Counted from the stretch's first letter, positions 34,377 to 44,623 are shown. The stretch is DNA of 64,000 nucleotides from an uncultured Aquimarina sp. (GCA_947492105.1 CANLMN010000021.1:19381-83380); one strand, 5' to 3'. The notes: generated by a model not told the origin, from the letters alone. Made by a program: numbers and translations.

Positions 34377-34676
34377 ATGGAAAAAAAGTTAACAACTCAA
34401 ATAAATAAACTGATAGTAAAATTAAAGAATAAAGAAGTCCCTTTAAATAAGGCTATAGAGGAATATTGTCAATTGATAAGTAAATTTCACAATACTGCTC
34501 GGTATTCGATTAATAGCACAATAGAAATGGAGGAAATTTCAGATTTTGGAAAAATCTTATTGGAAGAAAATATCCTAGTTGAACAAAGAATTCAAAAACT
34601 GGAAAGAATACTATTGCTACAAGAATTGGGAGTTAAATTTACAAAAGACGAACTCAAAGGGGTTTTGGGCAATTAA
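34377..34676 (+). CDS. Unknown 99-aa helical protein
   Basis: The protein is soluble and helical, beginning MEKKLTTQINKLIVKLKNKE, with a second helix IEMEEISDFGKILLEEN and a coiled-coil-like ERILLLQEL near the end. No signal peptide is present. It is in tandem with the membrane protein (10-bp gap) and convergent to the HTH gene at 34701. It may be the cytoplasmic partner of the membrane protein. No family is recognised. Confidence 0.6.
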   Translation: MEKKLTTQINKLIVKLKNKEVPLNKAIEEYCQLISKFHNTARYSINSTIEMEEISDFGKILLEENILVEQRIQKLERILLLQELGVKFTKDELKGVLGN

Positions 34677-34700
34677 AACCTAAGGCAAAGGCAAATATTT

Positions 34701-35072
34701 CTATTTATCTTTTCTCAAAATTACATGTCTTTCCATTAGTTCGGCTCTTGCTTCATTTCGGATCAAGTCAAACCACATTTTTATTTCAGGCTCTTCCATA
34801 AGAGCATCTTTGTTTTCTATACAAATCCTTGCGACTTCTTTTATTGTTAGTGTTTCCTTGTCAGATACATCTACAAGAACAGGTTCACCATTTTTTACTA
34901 ACAGTGCTTCTTTCAACAATTGTTTTACAAATACCATTATAGCTTTAGGAATTTTAGCTGTTCCCACCTCATATCCCGTTACAGTCCTTTGAGAAATCCC
35001 AAGTTCTTCTGCAAATGCTTGCTGTGTATATTTGAGTTTTTTACGAGCCTTTTTGAATTCTTCTTTATTCAT
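34701..35072 (-). CDS. XRE-family transcriptional regulator
   Basis: The 123-residue protein has a classic XRE helix-turn-helix (residues 3-45, FKKARKKLKYTQQAFAEEL, GISQRTVTGYEVG). The C-terminal region (about 65-123) is charged and helical, probably for oligomerisation. It is divergent from the pair of genes at 35346 and 35776, with an inverted repeat TTTGCT/AGCAAA at 35131-35148 between them that may be its operator. It likely regulates itself and possibly the downstream module. Confidence 0.8.
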   Translation of the reverse strand: MNKEEFKKARKKLKYTQQAFAEELGISQRTVTGYEVGTAKIPKAIMVFVKQLLKEALLVKNGEPVLVDVSDKETLTIKEVARICIENKDALMEEPEIKMWFDLIRNEARAELMERHVILRKDK

Positions 35073-35130
35073 GAGATAAAACTACATTTTTTGCTTAATT
35101 TTTACTTAAAAATATTATTTATATGCATAA

Positions 35131-35148
35131 TTTGCTTATTTTAGCAAA
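35131..35148. promoter_or_regulatory. Candidate operator of the XRE regulator
   Basis: TTTGCT (35131-35136) and AGCAAA (35143-35148) form a 6-bp inverted repeat with a 6-bp spacer, 58 bp upstream of the regulator start. A related TTTTTGCTT occurs at about 35088. Assignment is by position and symmetry only. Confidence 0.35.
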
Positions 35149-35345
35149 AACTATAAGTAAATATACATAAATCGCATTACAAGCATCCTAATAGATCAGT
35201 AATACGATAATGAGAACATTATTAATGGCCATAAATTAAAACAAATTGAATGCGTAATACTTGAGTTGATTGTCATAATTACTGACACCTCAGTTACTCC
35301 AGATAGTTGGTGTCGTCAGCAAATATTAAGTGTTAAAAATTTCAA
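35149..35345. other. Intergenic region before the second paralogue module
   Basis: No gene is seen. An imperfect CTGACACC..GGTGTCGTCAG inverted pair (about 35282-35319) spans the region where a promoter would be expected for the gene at 35346. Confidence 0.3.
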
Positions 35346-35774
35346 ATGACCAAAAAAGAAATAAAATCAAAACAACAATCGGATGACCGACTGCGAAAGT
35401 TCTTAGAAACTAATAAGGTGATACTTAATATCTCTGGATTGGAAAAAAAATTCGGTTTTAATAAAGGTGGTTTAGACAGGCTGAAAAATCACGGTTCTTC
35501 AATTCAAAAAAAATATGCAATCGCAAGATTATATAATTTTTTGGTAATAGAAGAATACAAGTACAAAAGTCAATTAGATAAACAATTTCGAGTTGTTTCT
35601 TTTATTCAGGATAATAAAGATATCCTAAATATCTCGGGCATTGAACGTACAGCTTTAATACCATCAGGTACGCTCTACAAAATATTGAATATAAGAAATA
35701 GAAAGTTGAGTGGAGAAAATATCAAAAACATTGATAACCTTATTCTTAAGTCCTTGAAAGTAATATCTAAATAG
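35346..35774 (+). CDS. Protein with two internal HTH-like repeats
   Basis: The 142-residue basic protein contains two related units: FLETNKVILNISGLEKKFGF followed by a Gly-turn and helix (about residues 18-70), and FIQDNKDILNISGIERTALI followed by SGTLYKILN (about 85-125). Each looks like a short helix-turn-helix. It ends 1 bp before the start of the paralogue gene at 35776, so it is co-translated with it. It has no equivalent in front of the first module at 1264. DNA binding is inferred from the repeats. Confidence 0.6.
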   Translation: MTKKEIKSKQQSDDRLRKFLETNKVILNISGLEKKFGFNKGGLDRLKNHGSSIQKKYAIARLYNFLVIEEYKYKSQLDKQFRVVSFIQDNKDILNISGIERTALIPSGTLYKILNIRNRKLSGENIKNIDNLILKSLKVISK

Positions 35775-35775
35775 T

Positions 35776-36291
35776 ATGGATGTAAATATGATACAAACTA
35801 CCAATAATAAAGCATTAAGAATAATTGAAGTACTTGATGGCTTAGAGATTATGAAAGCAAAAATTGAATTAGAAATAGTTTTACATATACTCGAAGTAAC
35901 CAATAATCCTATTAATCATGAAAAAATTAAAAGCGTGTGGTTCAAAGATATGGAATCAAAGAAAAAATTAGACAAAAATGCTAAATCAGCTGCTATAAAA
36001 AACCCAAAAATACACGGTCATGATCATACATGCATTGCCCATACGAACCAGATATACATCTATCATAGAACCAGTCTGTGGTACTACAAATTATGGACCA
36101 ATCAATGCCTGTACTATGCCCTAACAAAAGACGGATCAAAATGCCTCAGAAAATTGACCAAAACCAACTTGCTCAATGATTATAAAACAACCCGTTTTGA
36201 GGACCCCTTGGTCAATTTTCTAAAAAACAACTCGGTCTACAAAAAAAATCTAATCACCAAAGAATTTGAAATACTCACAATACTCAAATAA
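35776..36291 (+). CDS. Unknown protein, paralogue family member 3
   Basis: The 171-residue protein is a homologue of the one at 1264. Its C-terminal 95 residues are almost identical (IHGHDHTCIA; LWTNQCLYYA; KDGSKCLRKLTKTNLLND), while the first 65 match only in the QLDGL/LDGLE helix pattern. It follows the double-HTH gene directly and precedes 36403 by 111 bp. No known family, signal peptide or membrane segment. The conserved C-terminal half has several His and Cys residues (HGHDHTC) that might bind metal, which is speculative. Confidence 0.7.
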   Translation: MDVNMIQTTNNKALRIIEVLDGLEIMKAKIELEIVLHILEVTNNPINHEKIKSVWFKDMESKKKLDKNAKSAAIKNPKIHGHDHTCIAHTNQIYIYHRTSLWYYKLWTNQCLYYALTKDGSKCLRKLTKTNLLNDYKTTRFEDPLVNFLKNNSVYKKNLITKEFEILTILK

Positions 36292-36402
36292 ACAAAAAAA
36301 TCGCCACAATTACATTTTGCATGGTATAACACATCAGAACAAGGAGCAAACAGACTCTGTCTATAAAATAGCAATCCTACAACCATTATAACTATCAATA
36401 GT

Positions 36403-36921
36403 ATGGAACATCAAGACATTATTACATCAGAACAAGACAGCATACGTGGGATCATCAATCAGCTAGATGGTCTTGATGTAGCAATGGCACATAACACGCT
36501 CCATAAAGTTCACCTGATACTGAACCTCACCGAAACCCCAATCAATAGCACCAAGGTTAGAGAGCTTTGGTTTCCAGAACTCGGTGATCAGACAAAACAG
36601 ACTGCAAAACACAAAAACATAAAACTGCTCATACAAAATGGCAAGGAGTACCATAGCGTAGCTATGAACAACCACCTAGAACTCTATCTGTGGGTAGATC
36701 TGTGGTATGCCAAACTCATGCCCTGCACTTGTTTGTACTACAAATTAACAGATGAAATTACTGGTAGAGTAAAAAAACTGACTAGAACGAACCTACTCAA
36801 TGATTTTGCAGGGACTCCTTTTGAGCAAAAACTCATCGCTTTTTTAAAGAAGCATCACCCTTGCAAAAAAGATCGAAAAACGGGAGCGTACAAAATTCTA
36901 GAAGTCTTTGTTTCTAATTAA
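36403..36921 (+). CDS. Unknown protein, paralogue family member 4
   Basis: The 172-residue protein is nearly identical to the one at 1860. Differences cluster at residues 55-75, around the charged loop after the FPE motif. The flanking DNA (about 36330-36402 and 36922-37168) is also shared with the first module. Together with 35776 it forms the repeated two-gene block. The block lies ahead of the T9SS-linked toxin operon here and ahead of the PAAR effector in the first copy. Function unknown. Confidence 0.7.
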   Translation: MEHQDIITSEQDSIRGIINQLDGLDVAMAHNTLHKVHLILNLTETPINSTKVRELWFPELGDQTKQTAKHKNIKLLIQNGKEYHSVAMNNHLELYLWVDLWYAKLMPCTCLYYKLTDEITGRVKKLTRTNLLNDFAGTPFEQKLIAFLKKHHPCKKDRKTGAYKILEVFVSN

Positions 36922-37003
36922 GCACTCCACATAATACATTGAATGAAACGCCACACTAGCAGCTACCAAATGAATCCCTAAAGTTATAGCGTTGGTAATT
37001 AGC

Positions 37004-37168
37004 CGGAAAGGCGGAACGATAGGACACATAGTCTTATGAGTGTTTTTTTGGATCACTTAGTTTCGTCTTTCTTTTTTATTTAGAACCCCTCCAATCGTAT
37101 GCTTAGATTGGTGGAAAGGAGCCTACATGCGGAAATATCTAGGGGGCTGATTTTCCGCGCTCCTTTCC
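37004..37168 (+). ncRNA. Candidate structured RNA, copy 2
   Basis: GAAAGGCGGAAC (37006-37017) pairs with GTTTCGTCTTTC (37060-37071), enclosing ATAGGAC/GTCTTAT and TGAGTG/CACTTA hairpins. CCTCCAATC/GATTGGTGG follows, then GGAAAGGAGC with GCTCCTTTCC (37159-37168) around GCGGAAA/TTTCCGC. Compared with copy 1 (2485-2654), several substitutions keep pairing, and the loop next to GGAAAGGAGC is shorter (CTACAT against AACAAAT). No T-run follows the final stem here. Confidence 0.5.
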
Positions 37169-37675
37169 TTAATTACTGAATCACTCCTACCTAAATAATA
37201 CATAAACACCAGTTTTAATAGAATTAACCACTACAGCACAATACCCTTGTGTAACTTCTCCTTACAAACAAAAACTACCTTCAGGCAGCATTTAATTAGC
37301 GGCTTAAAAGAATTCAACAGCTCTTTCTAGACAATCTACTCCCTTTTTTTCTGATGATTATTTATTTTGAAAAATCAAAAGACACTATTTTTTATAGAAA
37401 CCAGAGAGCACTGAAGGAATTTAGTCTCTGAATTTTAGCCATAAAAAAAGGGGGGAAAACCCCCTTTACAATCAATAAACAGCCTCCCTTTTTAAAGTAT
37501 TTTTGTCGCTATCATATTTATGATAACAGTATCAATTCAATCTAATTTTTTTTGATTTTGTCTTGATGGTGTTGCGGGAAAATCAGAAATATAGAGATGA
37601 GACAAATTTAACATCAAAGCGTATTTGTTAGTAAAATGATTTATAAAATCGGAAATCTAATTTAGCCCTCCCTCC
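37169..37675. other. Non-coding region before the toxin operon
   Basis: No gene is supported. AAAAAAAGGGGGGAAAACCCCCTTT at 37443-37467 is a GC stem with a 4-nt loop and a T-run on the minus strand and a short one on the plus strand. It is the only clear terminator-like structure. The promoter of the operon at 37676 must lie between it and the start, but no -7 consensus stands out. Confidence 0.4.
37443..37467. terminator. Bidirectional terminator-like hairpin
   Basis: GGGGGG (37450-37455) and CCCCC (37460-37464) flank AAAA. Seven A residues precede it, giving a strong T-run on the minus strand. TTT follows on the plus strand. It insulates the paralogue module from the toxin operon. Confidence 0.65.
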
Positions 37676-40600
37676 GTGAAAAAACTAGTATTTTTTTGTA
37701 TCGTATTATATGGTTTAGTAGGTGTAATTAGCAGTGCGTATGCTTTGAATATCCCCTTAGGAGAATCGCTATTAAGCACAGAGCTTAGAGTTGGGTATAA
37801 AGATTCCATCATCAAGGCAAAGAATCTTTTGGATTTGATTCCCCATAAGGTATCGACACCGCTTCGATTTCCAGAATTAGACAAAAAATATCCAGTCACC
37901 AAAACCAAAATATCCTTTGATGCTCCAGAGTTTTCTTATGGTAGGATTCAAAAAGAATTTCCTGCTCCTACCTCTAGTGTCAATAATGCTAGGTCAGAAG
38001 CAGAGGCTAGTTTTAGAGAAATAGACAGTACAGGAAGATGGATTTCTTCCTTTGCTAACGAAAATATCCAAGTGCTACCCGTTGGAATAAAACAAGAAAT
38101 CAATGGGGTTCAGTACCAATTAGGTTTTACACGGGCTAGGTTTCACAAAGATTATACAGAATTGACGGTATTTGTAAAAGTCCTTTTACCACAATCCGAT
38201 GATAAGGGAGAGTCTATAGTACTTTTTTTTGGAGCTAATAATGTAAAACTCTCTCATCAAGGAGGCATCATTGGAGATGCCAATCTTGTATTACTCGGTG
38301 ATATGTTTATCCCTTTCAATGGCGGTAATTGGTTGTTGATCCTCAAAGGAGGGTTTGATTACAGGACAGGAGCTACCCAGAATAGAACTTTTGTTACCAT
38401 TAGCTGTGATGGTGTTCAGGAAATGGGGATTGAGGGAGAGGTTCAATTCTCCAGAAGCATGTTAGTACCTGTTGGGCTCTATGGAGAACCGCAACCAGAA
38501 ACACGTCTCTATCATGGAGCACAAAAAGAACCTATACAAATACCTAATCGAGTCACAGGATCTTTTAGCGCCATTGCTTCGGATTGGAATGATATGATTG
38601 TAGCAATAGATTTATCGCCATTTGTTTTGGCCAGTCAACCCGATAAATTTATGTTTTCTGTAAATCAAGCAATCTTTGATTTCAGTGATTTGCGAACAGA
38701 AAACGTCAATTTTCCCCAGCATTACTTTGACAAAGGCTTGCTATTACCAAGTCCAGAGGCTTGGCGTGGCGTCTTTGTACAATCCTTGGAAGTAGTCATG
38801 CCACAGGAGTTCAAAACTACCAAGAGTATTTCCAACAATCAGCCTGTACGTTTTGAGGCTGCAAATTTGATCATAGACAATTATGGGGTTTCTGGATATT
38901 TTTCTGCCGAGAATTTAATCCCCTTGAGCGAAGGACGCACCGCCAAATCAAATGCATGGGCGTATTCTGTAGACAAAATCGGAATAGAGATTGTCACCAA
39001 TACACTGATAGGTGCCGATTTTAGCGGAAGGGTGCTATTACCCATTGCAGAAAAAAAGAATACTACAGACCAAGAGTCAGAAGACAAAACTCAAGGACTG
39101 GCATATCAGGGGATTATTTCCGAAAATGAATATGCTATGACGGTATCTACTCTGGATACCATAGCCTTTGATGTTTTTAAAGCAAAAGCGGAACTCTTAC
39201 CAAATTCTGGAGTAGAACTGGCAGTAGTCGATGGTAATTTCCTTCCAAAGGCAGTCTTGCACGGTAGAATGGCTATCAGTGCTAGTCAGAAAGAATCCTT
39301 GAAAAAAGAAGGAGAATCCACGACCAGTATAGATTCTGATGGAAGGGCACAAAATAATACGGTAGAGTTTAAAGGAATAGCATTCGAGGGGATGGTGATA
39401 CAAACGGTATCCCCAATTTTTGACATTGCGTATTTGGGATATCAGGATGAAGTAAAACTAGCAAATTTCCCTGTTTCGATTGCCAATATAGCCTATGCCG
39501 GTAATGGACAACAGGCAGGGCTTTTATTTGACCTGAATATCAATCTGATGGGCAAAGAAAGTAAAGGTTTTGCTGCTGAGGCGCGCCTAGGTATCTATGG
39601 TGCTTTTCAAGAAGAACACTACAAACAACATTGGAAATTTGATCGATTAGACCTCTCTAGTATTGCCATTGATGCCAATACAGGTTTTATGCAACTCAAC
39701 GGGAGTTTAGAGCTTATGGATAATGATCCTATTTATGGAGATGGCTTTTCGGCAGAAATAGCAGGTACTTTTGGAAAGGAAGGCTCAGGCATTGGCCCTA
39801 TTAGTTGCAAGGCTATTTTTGGAAGGAGTGATTTTAGATACTGGTATGTAGATGCAGCCGTTCATGGTTTGAAAATAAATATAGGACCGTTACAAATCTC
39901 AGGATTTGCAGGTGGCGCTTTTTATAAAATGTCTCGTGTTGCTGGCGCAGGAACTGATTTCTCCCCTTCAGGATTATCGTATATCCCAGAAAAAGATGCT
40001 GCCTTTGGGGTAAAAGCGATGCTCTTTGGAGCAATCCCCGATGAGTCTGCCGCAGCAGTGGGTGCAGGTTTTGAAATAGAAATCAATCGCAATGGCGGGG
40101 TCAACCGATTGGGGCTTTTTGGAGAAGCGCAGTTTATGAAAGCATTTGATTTCCCCAACCCCGTAGCAAAACTGCAAGCTAAACTTGGTCATCTGGTGGA
40201 TAATGAAAAGTTACAAAAGGTGGCCAACAGCGATCTAGGCAATATCTTTTTGGACAAGGCAACAAATCAATACAAACCCGAAGTAGTTGGAGCGGCAGGA
40301 ATAAGCGCCAAAATGGGGATGGAATTTGATTTTAAAAACAGTTCGTTCCATGCCACTCTAGATTTATATGTAAACGTTGCTGGAGGTGTAATTGCAGGAA
40401 GAGCCTCTGGAGGGCGTGCAGGATGGGGAGTAGTACATATAGACCCCGATGAGTTCTATGTCTATATGGGAACACCCGATGATCGCCTTGGACTCAAAAT
40501 GGGAGTAGGTTCTTTAAAATTAGAAGTGGGCGGTTATTTTATGCTTGGAGATCGTATTCCTGGTAGTCCACCACCACCACCCGAGGTCGCAGATATACTG

Positions 40601-42520
40601 GGAGTAGATTTGGCGGAGTTGGATTATATGCGGGACGAAAACCTATTGGGAGAAGGCAAAGGAATTGCCTTTGGAACAGATTTTAGTGTAGACACAGGCG
40701 ATATTAATTTTCTCATACTATATGCCCGTTTTCAGGCAGGATTGGGATATGATATTATGGTCAAAGATTATGGGAATGCAAGATGTAGCAATACAGGAGA
40801 CCAAATTGGTATCAATGGTTGGTATGCCAATGGGCAGGCCTATGCCTATTTGCAAGGAGAGCTTGGGATCAATATAAAACTCTTTTTTATTCGAAAGAAA
40901 ATACCCATCATTCGTGGCGCTGCTGCCTTATTAATGCAGGCAAAGGGGCCTAATCCCTTTTGGATTCGGGGCTATGCTACTGGGGAGTATGATCTGCTGG
41001 GCGGATTGGTCAGAGGGAGTTTTAGACTCAAGGTAACTATAGGGGAACAGTGCGTGATCGAAAATTCTTCCCCCCTAGGAGGTATCAAGATGATTACCGA
41101 TATCACCCCCAAAGAAGGAGATTCGAATATTGATGTTTTTGCTGCACCACAGGCGGCTTTTGCAATGAAAATCAATGAACCCATTGTTATTCCAGAAGAT
41201 AGCGGAGACAAAACATACAAAGTAATCCTCGAAAAATTTACGATTACCGATCAAAGCGGAAAAGAAATCAAAGCAACATTGGAATGGGGACGTATGAACG
41301 ATCGAGTAAGTCTAATCTCTGAGGATATCCTACCTCCTAATACCAAGCTAAAAGCAACGGTCGAGGTTAGTTTTCAAGAGCGTATCAATGGCGTTTTTCG
41401 TGTCATCAAAGAAGATGGAAAAAAAGCCATTGAAAAAGAAGAGCGTAGCTTTACCACAGGAACAGCTCCAAATCATATTCCGTTGCACAACATTCAGTAT
41501 GCATACCCTGTAGTGGATCAACACTATTTTTACAGTGACGAATATCCTACGGGCTATATTCAGCTAAAACGTGGACAGGATTATTTGTTCGATGACACCC
41601 ACTGGGAAAGCCTTGTGAAATATACCGACGAATCTGGAAAAGGGCAAACAGTAGCCTTCAATTATATGCAAGGGGATAATAAAGTAGACTATACACTTCC
41701 CAAAGTAAGCAAAGAAACCAATTACGTATTGTCTATCATTAGTAGTCCAAAGAGAAGTAGTACTTCTCGAACTAAAGCAACTACCACCAAGACCAAAGAA
41801 TTTGGAGAGGACAATACCATGAAAATTCGCAAAAACACCGCTGAGACCGTGCTGAAGGATGGGGAAATCGAGCGTCTTTCGTATGGTTTCAAGTCCAGTG
41901 AATACAAAACATTCCGGGATAAGATTAATTCCTTGAAAACCAGTGAGCATTTATGGGGTGATTTGAGTACACTAGTCATATTCTTATCTTCCAAAGTACA
42001 AAACCATGAAGCCTTTGAGGTATTAGAACTTGTGGGAGGCAAGTATTCGGGTAATAAGCCTTTGATAAGAGCAGAATCCGACTTACAGGATGCCTATTTT
42101 ACTAATGATATTGACCCTATATTATATAGCAAATATTTAGAAAATAGCTCCTACAGTCTGACTAGAGATGTTTCGAAATATGGGTATATCCCTAAAAAAG
42201 CACTGCCGATATCATCACATTATCTGACCAGTGTGGAGAACAATGTGAACCAAAACTGGACGGCGACTCACTTTCCGTTTCGCTATAATCTGACGCAATT
42301 ATATTATCAGGATTACTTGGATGTACGGGATCGGGTTATGAATGATTATGCAAATGGTCTAATAGCACCTACCTCGCAACAGGCAAGTATCATCAGTACA
42401 GAGTTTTTGTTCATGTTACAGGGCAAATACAACATACACTTGCAGTATATACTGCCAGGAGGTATCAAAGGTAGTTCCGCAAATTATCAGTATAAGAACC
42501 CTTTAAAATTTAGAGGTTAG
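37676..42520 (+). CDS. Giant secreted protein heading the toxin operon
   Basis: The 1614-residue protein starts with GTG and has a Sec signal peptide (residues 1-24, ending SSAYA). The body is beta-rich and Gly-rich, with repeated FGxxAxxxG and GxGFEIEINRNGG patterns (about 600-1100) resembling a beta-helix or barrel-like shell. A Pro run (GSPPPPPEV) occurs near residue 963. An Ig-like Big_5-type segment (about 1140-1265) precedes a C-terminal region with ITPKEGDSN and FTTGTAPNHIP. There is no T9SS sorting domain. The stop abuts the next ATG. It probably forms the surface or periplasmic scaffold of the system; family unknown. Confidence 0.7.
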   Translation: MKKLVFFCIVLYGLVGVISSAYALNIPLGESLLSTELRVGYKDSIIKAKNLLDLIPHKVSTPLRFPELDKKYPVTKTKISFDAPEFSYGRIQKEFPAPTSSVNNARSEAEASFREIDSTGRWISSFANENIQVLPVGIKQEINGVQYQLGFTRARFHKDYTELTVFVKVLLPQSDDKGESIVLFFGANNVKLSHQGGIIGDANLVLLGDMFIPFNGGNWLLILKGGFDYRTGATQNRTFVTISCDGVQEMGIEGEVQFSRSMLVPVGLYGEPQPETRLYHGAQKEPIQIPNRVTGSFSAIASDWNDMIVAIDLSPFVLASQPDKFMFSVNQAIFDFSDLRTENVNFPQHYFDKGLLLPSPEAWRGVFVQSLEVVMPQEFKTTKSISNNQPVRFEAANLIIDNYGVSGYFSAENLIPLSEGRTAKSNAWAYSVDKIGIEIVTNTLIGADFSGRVLLPIAEKKNTTDQESEDKTQGLAYQGIISENEYAMTVSTLDTIAFDVFKAKAELLPNSGVELAVVDGNFLPKAVLHGRMAISASQKESLKKEGESTTSIDSDGRAQNNTVEFKGIAFEGMVIQTVSPIFDIAYLGYQDEVKLANFPVSIANIAYAGNGQQAGLLFDLNINLMGKESKGFAAEARLGIYGAFQEEHYKQHWKFDRLDLSSIAIDANTGFMQLNGSLELMDNDPIYGDGFSAEIAGTFGKEGSGIGPISCKAIFGRSDFRYWYVDAAVHGLKINIGPLQISGFAGGAFYKMSRVAGAGTDFSPSGLSYIPEKDAAFGVKAMLFGAIPDESAAAVGAGFEIEINRNGGVNRLGLFGEAQFMKAFDFPNPVAKLQAKLGHLVDNEKLQKVANSDLGNIFLDKATNQYKPEVVGAAGISAKMGMEFDFKNSSFHATLDLYVNVAGGVIAGRASGGRAGWGVVHIDPDEFYVYMGTPDDRLGLKMGVGSLKLEVGGYFMLGDRIPGSPPPPPEVADILGVDLAELDYMRDENLLGEGKGIAFGTDFSVDTGDINFLILYARFQAGLGYDIMVKDYGNARCSNTGDQIGINGWYANGQAYAYLQGELGINIKLFFIRKKIPIIRGAAALLMQAKGPNPFWIRGYATGEYDLLGGLVRGSFRLKVTIGEQCVIENSSPLGGIKMITDITPKEGDSNIDVFAAPQAAFAMKINEPIVIPEDSGDKTYKVILEKFTITDQSGKEIKATLEWGRMNDRVSLISEDILPPNTKLKATVEVSFQERINGVFRVIKEDGKKAIEKEERSFTTGTAPNHIPLHNIQYAYPVVDQHYFYSDEYPTGYIQLKRGQDYLFDDTHWESLVKYTDESGKGQTVAFNYMQGDNKVDYTLPKVSKETNYVLSIISSPKRSSTSRTKATTTKTKEFGEDNTMKIRKNTAETVLKDGEIERLSYGFKSSEYKTFRDKINSLKTSEHLWGDLSTLVIFLSSKVQNHEAFEVLELVGGKYSGNKPLIRAESDLQDAYFTNDIDPILYSKYLENSSYSLTRDVSKYGYIPKKALPISSHYLTSVENNVNQNWTATHFPFRYNLTQLYYQDYLDVRDRVMNDYANGLIAPTSQQASIISTEFLFMLQGKYNIHLQYILPGGIKGSSANYQYKNPLKFRG

Positions 42521-44620
42521 ATGAAAACAGTACTAGTTTACATATCAAATAGCTTCAGGAGATTTTTGTTGACTCTCTCTTTAGTGGTGGTTAGTCTTGG
42601 TTTTTCTCAAAGTGATAAGCCTGTTGCCTCTATACAAAGTATGGTACGATTTGATGGAGAAAAAGTACTAGTACGCTGGGCACCTATCTCATCCAATGCA
42701 TGGCTCAAAACCAATACGGCAGGATACCGTATTGAACGTTTTACCATCAGCCAAAATGGACAATTACTCGATCCTCCTTTAAAAAAAGTACTGACACCTC
42801 TACCATTAAAACCTGCTCCTGTGGAACAATGGGAATCCTTGGCAGCAAAAAGTGACTATGCCGCTATTGTAGCACAAGCATTATATGGAGATAGTTTTCA
42901 GTTAGAAGAAATGCAAGGAGGACTAGCACAGATTATCAATAAATCTAGAGAAATAGAACAGCGATTTTCCTTTGGACTTTTTGCTGCAGATATGGATTTT
43001 GAAGCTGCTAAACTAGCAAGCTTAGGTTATGAAGATACTACCATAGAGAAAGGAACAGAATATTTATACAAGATCATGAGCCTAGTTCCAGAGGAAACCT
43101 TGGAGATTAGACCCGCTCTTGTATCCATCAAAACAAAAACATCCGAAAAATTGCCAAAACCTATAGACTTATTGGCAGTAGCAAAGGATAAGAACATTTT
43201 GCTTACTTGGGAGTATGAGCTATATAAATCTACATATACTTCTTATTATTTGGAACGTTCTGAGGATGGTACAAATTTTAGCCGACTAGGCGATACACCA
43301 CTGGTTAATCTAAATGACCGCCCAGAAGCGCCTGCAAAACGGATGTACTACATTGACACCTTATCACAAAATAACAAAGAGTATCACTATCGAGTACAAG
43401 GGATTTCTCCCTTTGGAGAAAAGAGTCCTTACTCTGATATAGTAACTGCTTCTGGTATTTCAAAACTCATAGAGGTGGCTCATATTGACCGTCATGATTT
43501 TGATAAGAACGGGAATCTACAACTATATTGGACTTTTAAGCAAAGTGCCCAACCACAATTAAAATCCTTTGAGCTGAATTGGGCAAAGCAAGAAAAAGGT
43601 CCCTATAAACGAATACAAGAAAACATTGCCGTCACAGCACGCAAGACAACGGTCATAAACCCAGAGCCTTCTAACTATTATTCGATTACAGCAGTGAGCA
43701 AGGACAACCAGCGTACGACTTCCTTTATCGCCTATGTACAAACCATTGATTCTGTTGCACCTGCCAAACCTGTAGGCATTACAGGTGTAGTGGATACCCT
43801 AGGGATTGTAAAATTACAATGGGATGCCAATACCGAAAAAGATCTATTGGGGTATCGCATATTTAGAGGTAACCTAGAAAAAGAAGAACTCTCACAAATA
43901 ACAGTGGCTCCGATAGCAAACAACACTTTTATAGATACGGTACAGGTAAAATCCCTGAATAACAGCGTTTTTTACCAACTAGTTGCTGTAGATGAGCGTT
44001 ACAATATGTCCGAATATTCTCAGAAATTTAAACTAGCCAAACCCGATGTGATTCCGCCTTCGTCTCCTATTTTCAAGACCTACAAAGTGACCGATAAAGG
44101 AATTAGACTAGATTGGATAGGTAGTACAAGTAGTGATGTCAGTTCGCATACCCTATACAGGCAAGTAGTGAATACACCAGAAAAAGGATGGACAGCTGTT
44201 TTTGAGACAGCTACTGCTACCAGCTTTACCGATCAAAAAATCGAAGAAGGTGTTCAATACCGATATGCCATTTTTGCAGAAGATCTAGCAGGTCTGAGAT
44301 CAGCAGCTTCGAGTCCAATTACAGTGACTGCGCAAAAGTCTACATCTAGGGATATGATCAAAGGTTTCACCGCTATTGCAGACCGCACAGCATTGAAAAT
44401 CGATCTTAGTTGGCGTAAACTACCACAAGAAGTATCAGAAGTACTGATATATAAATCAAAGAAAGAAGGAAAACCAGTACTCTGGAAGCAAATGCCCAAT
44501 AGTAAAAACAAATTATCGGACACCCATATATCTCCAGGACATGTGTATGTGTATCAAATAAAAGCAGTGACCAGACAAGGGAATCATAGTGATCTGGAAA
44601 TTATAGAAGTAAATTATTAA
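42521..44620 (+). CDS. Secreted fibronectin type III protein
   Basis: The 699-residue protein has a signal peptide (about residues 1-29, ending LGFSQ), an N-terminal domain of about 200 residues, and about five Fn3-type domains from about residue 215 on. These carry LLTWEYELYKSTYTSYYLE, VKLQWDANTEKDLLGYRIF and IRLDWIGSTSSDVSSHTLY, with the WD/LLGY core of Fn3 units. It starts at the base after the giant protein's stop, so the two are translationally coupled. It is probably a surface stalk or adaptor. No enzymatic domain is seen. Confidence 0.8.
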   Translation: MKTVLVYISNSFRRFLLTLSLVVVSLGFSQSDKPVASIQSMVRFDGEKVLVRWAPISSNAWLKTNTAGYRIERFTISQNGQLLDPPLKKVLTPLPLKPAPVEQWESLAAKSDYAAIVAQALYGDSFQLEEMQGGLAQIINKSREIEQRFSFGLFAADMDFEAAKLASLGYEDTTIEKGTEYLYKIMSLVPEETLEIRPALVSIKTKTSEKLPKPIDLLAVAKDKNILLTWEYELYKSTYTSYYLERSEDGTNFSRLGDTPLVNLNDRPEAPAKRMYYIDTLSQNNKEYHYRVQGISPFGEKSPYSDIVTASGISKLIEVAHIDRHDFDKNGNLQLYWTFKQSAQPQLKSFELNWAKQEKGPYKRIQENIAVTARKTTVINPEPSNYYSITAVSKDNQRTTSFIAYVQTIDSVAPAKPVGITGVVDTLGIVKLQWDANTEKDLLGYRIFRGNLEKEELSQITVAPIANNTFIDTVQVKSLNNSVFYQLVAVDERYNMSEYSQKFKLAKPDVIPPSSPIFKTYKVTDKGIRLDWIGSTSSDVSSHTLYRQVVNTPEKGWTAVFETATATSFTDQKIEEGVQYRYAIFAEDLAGLRSAASSPITVTAQKSTSRDMIKGFTAIADRTALKIDLSWRKLPQEVSEVLIYKSKKEGKPVLWKQMPNSKNKLSDTHISPGHVYVYQIKAVTRQGNHSDLEIIEVNY

Positions 44621-44623
44621 TCC

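Noticed and set aside
37443-37467. The GGGGGG-AAAA-CCCCC element as an operator
   Set aside because: The stem-loop with A/T runs on both sides fits a bidirectional terminator better, and similar structures occur at 54762 and 63708 between transcription units.
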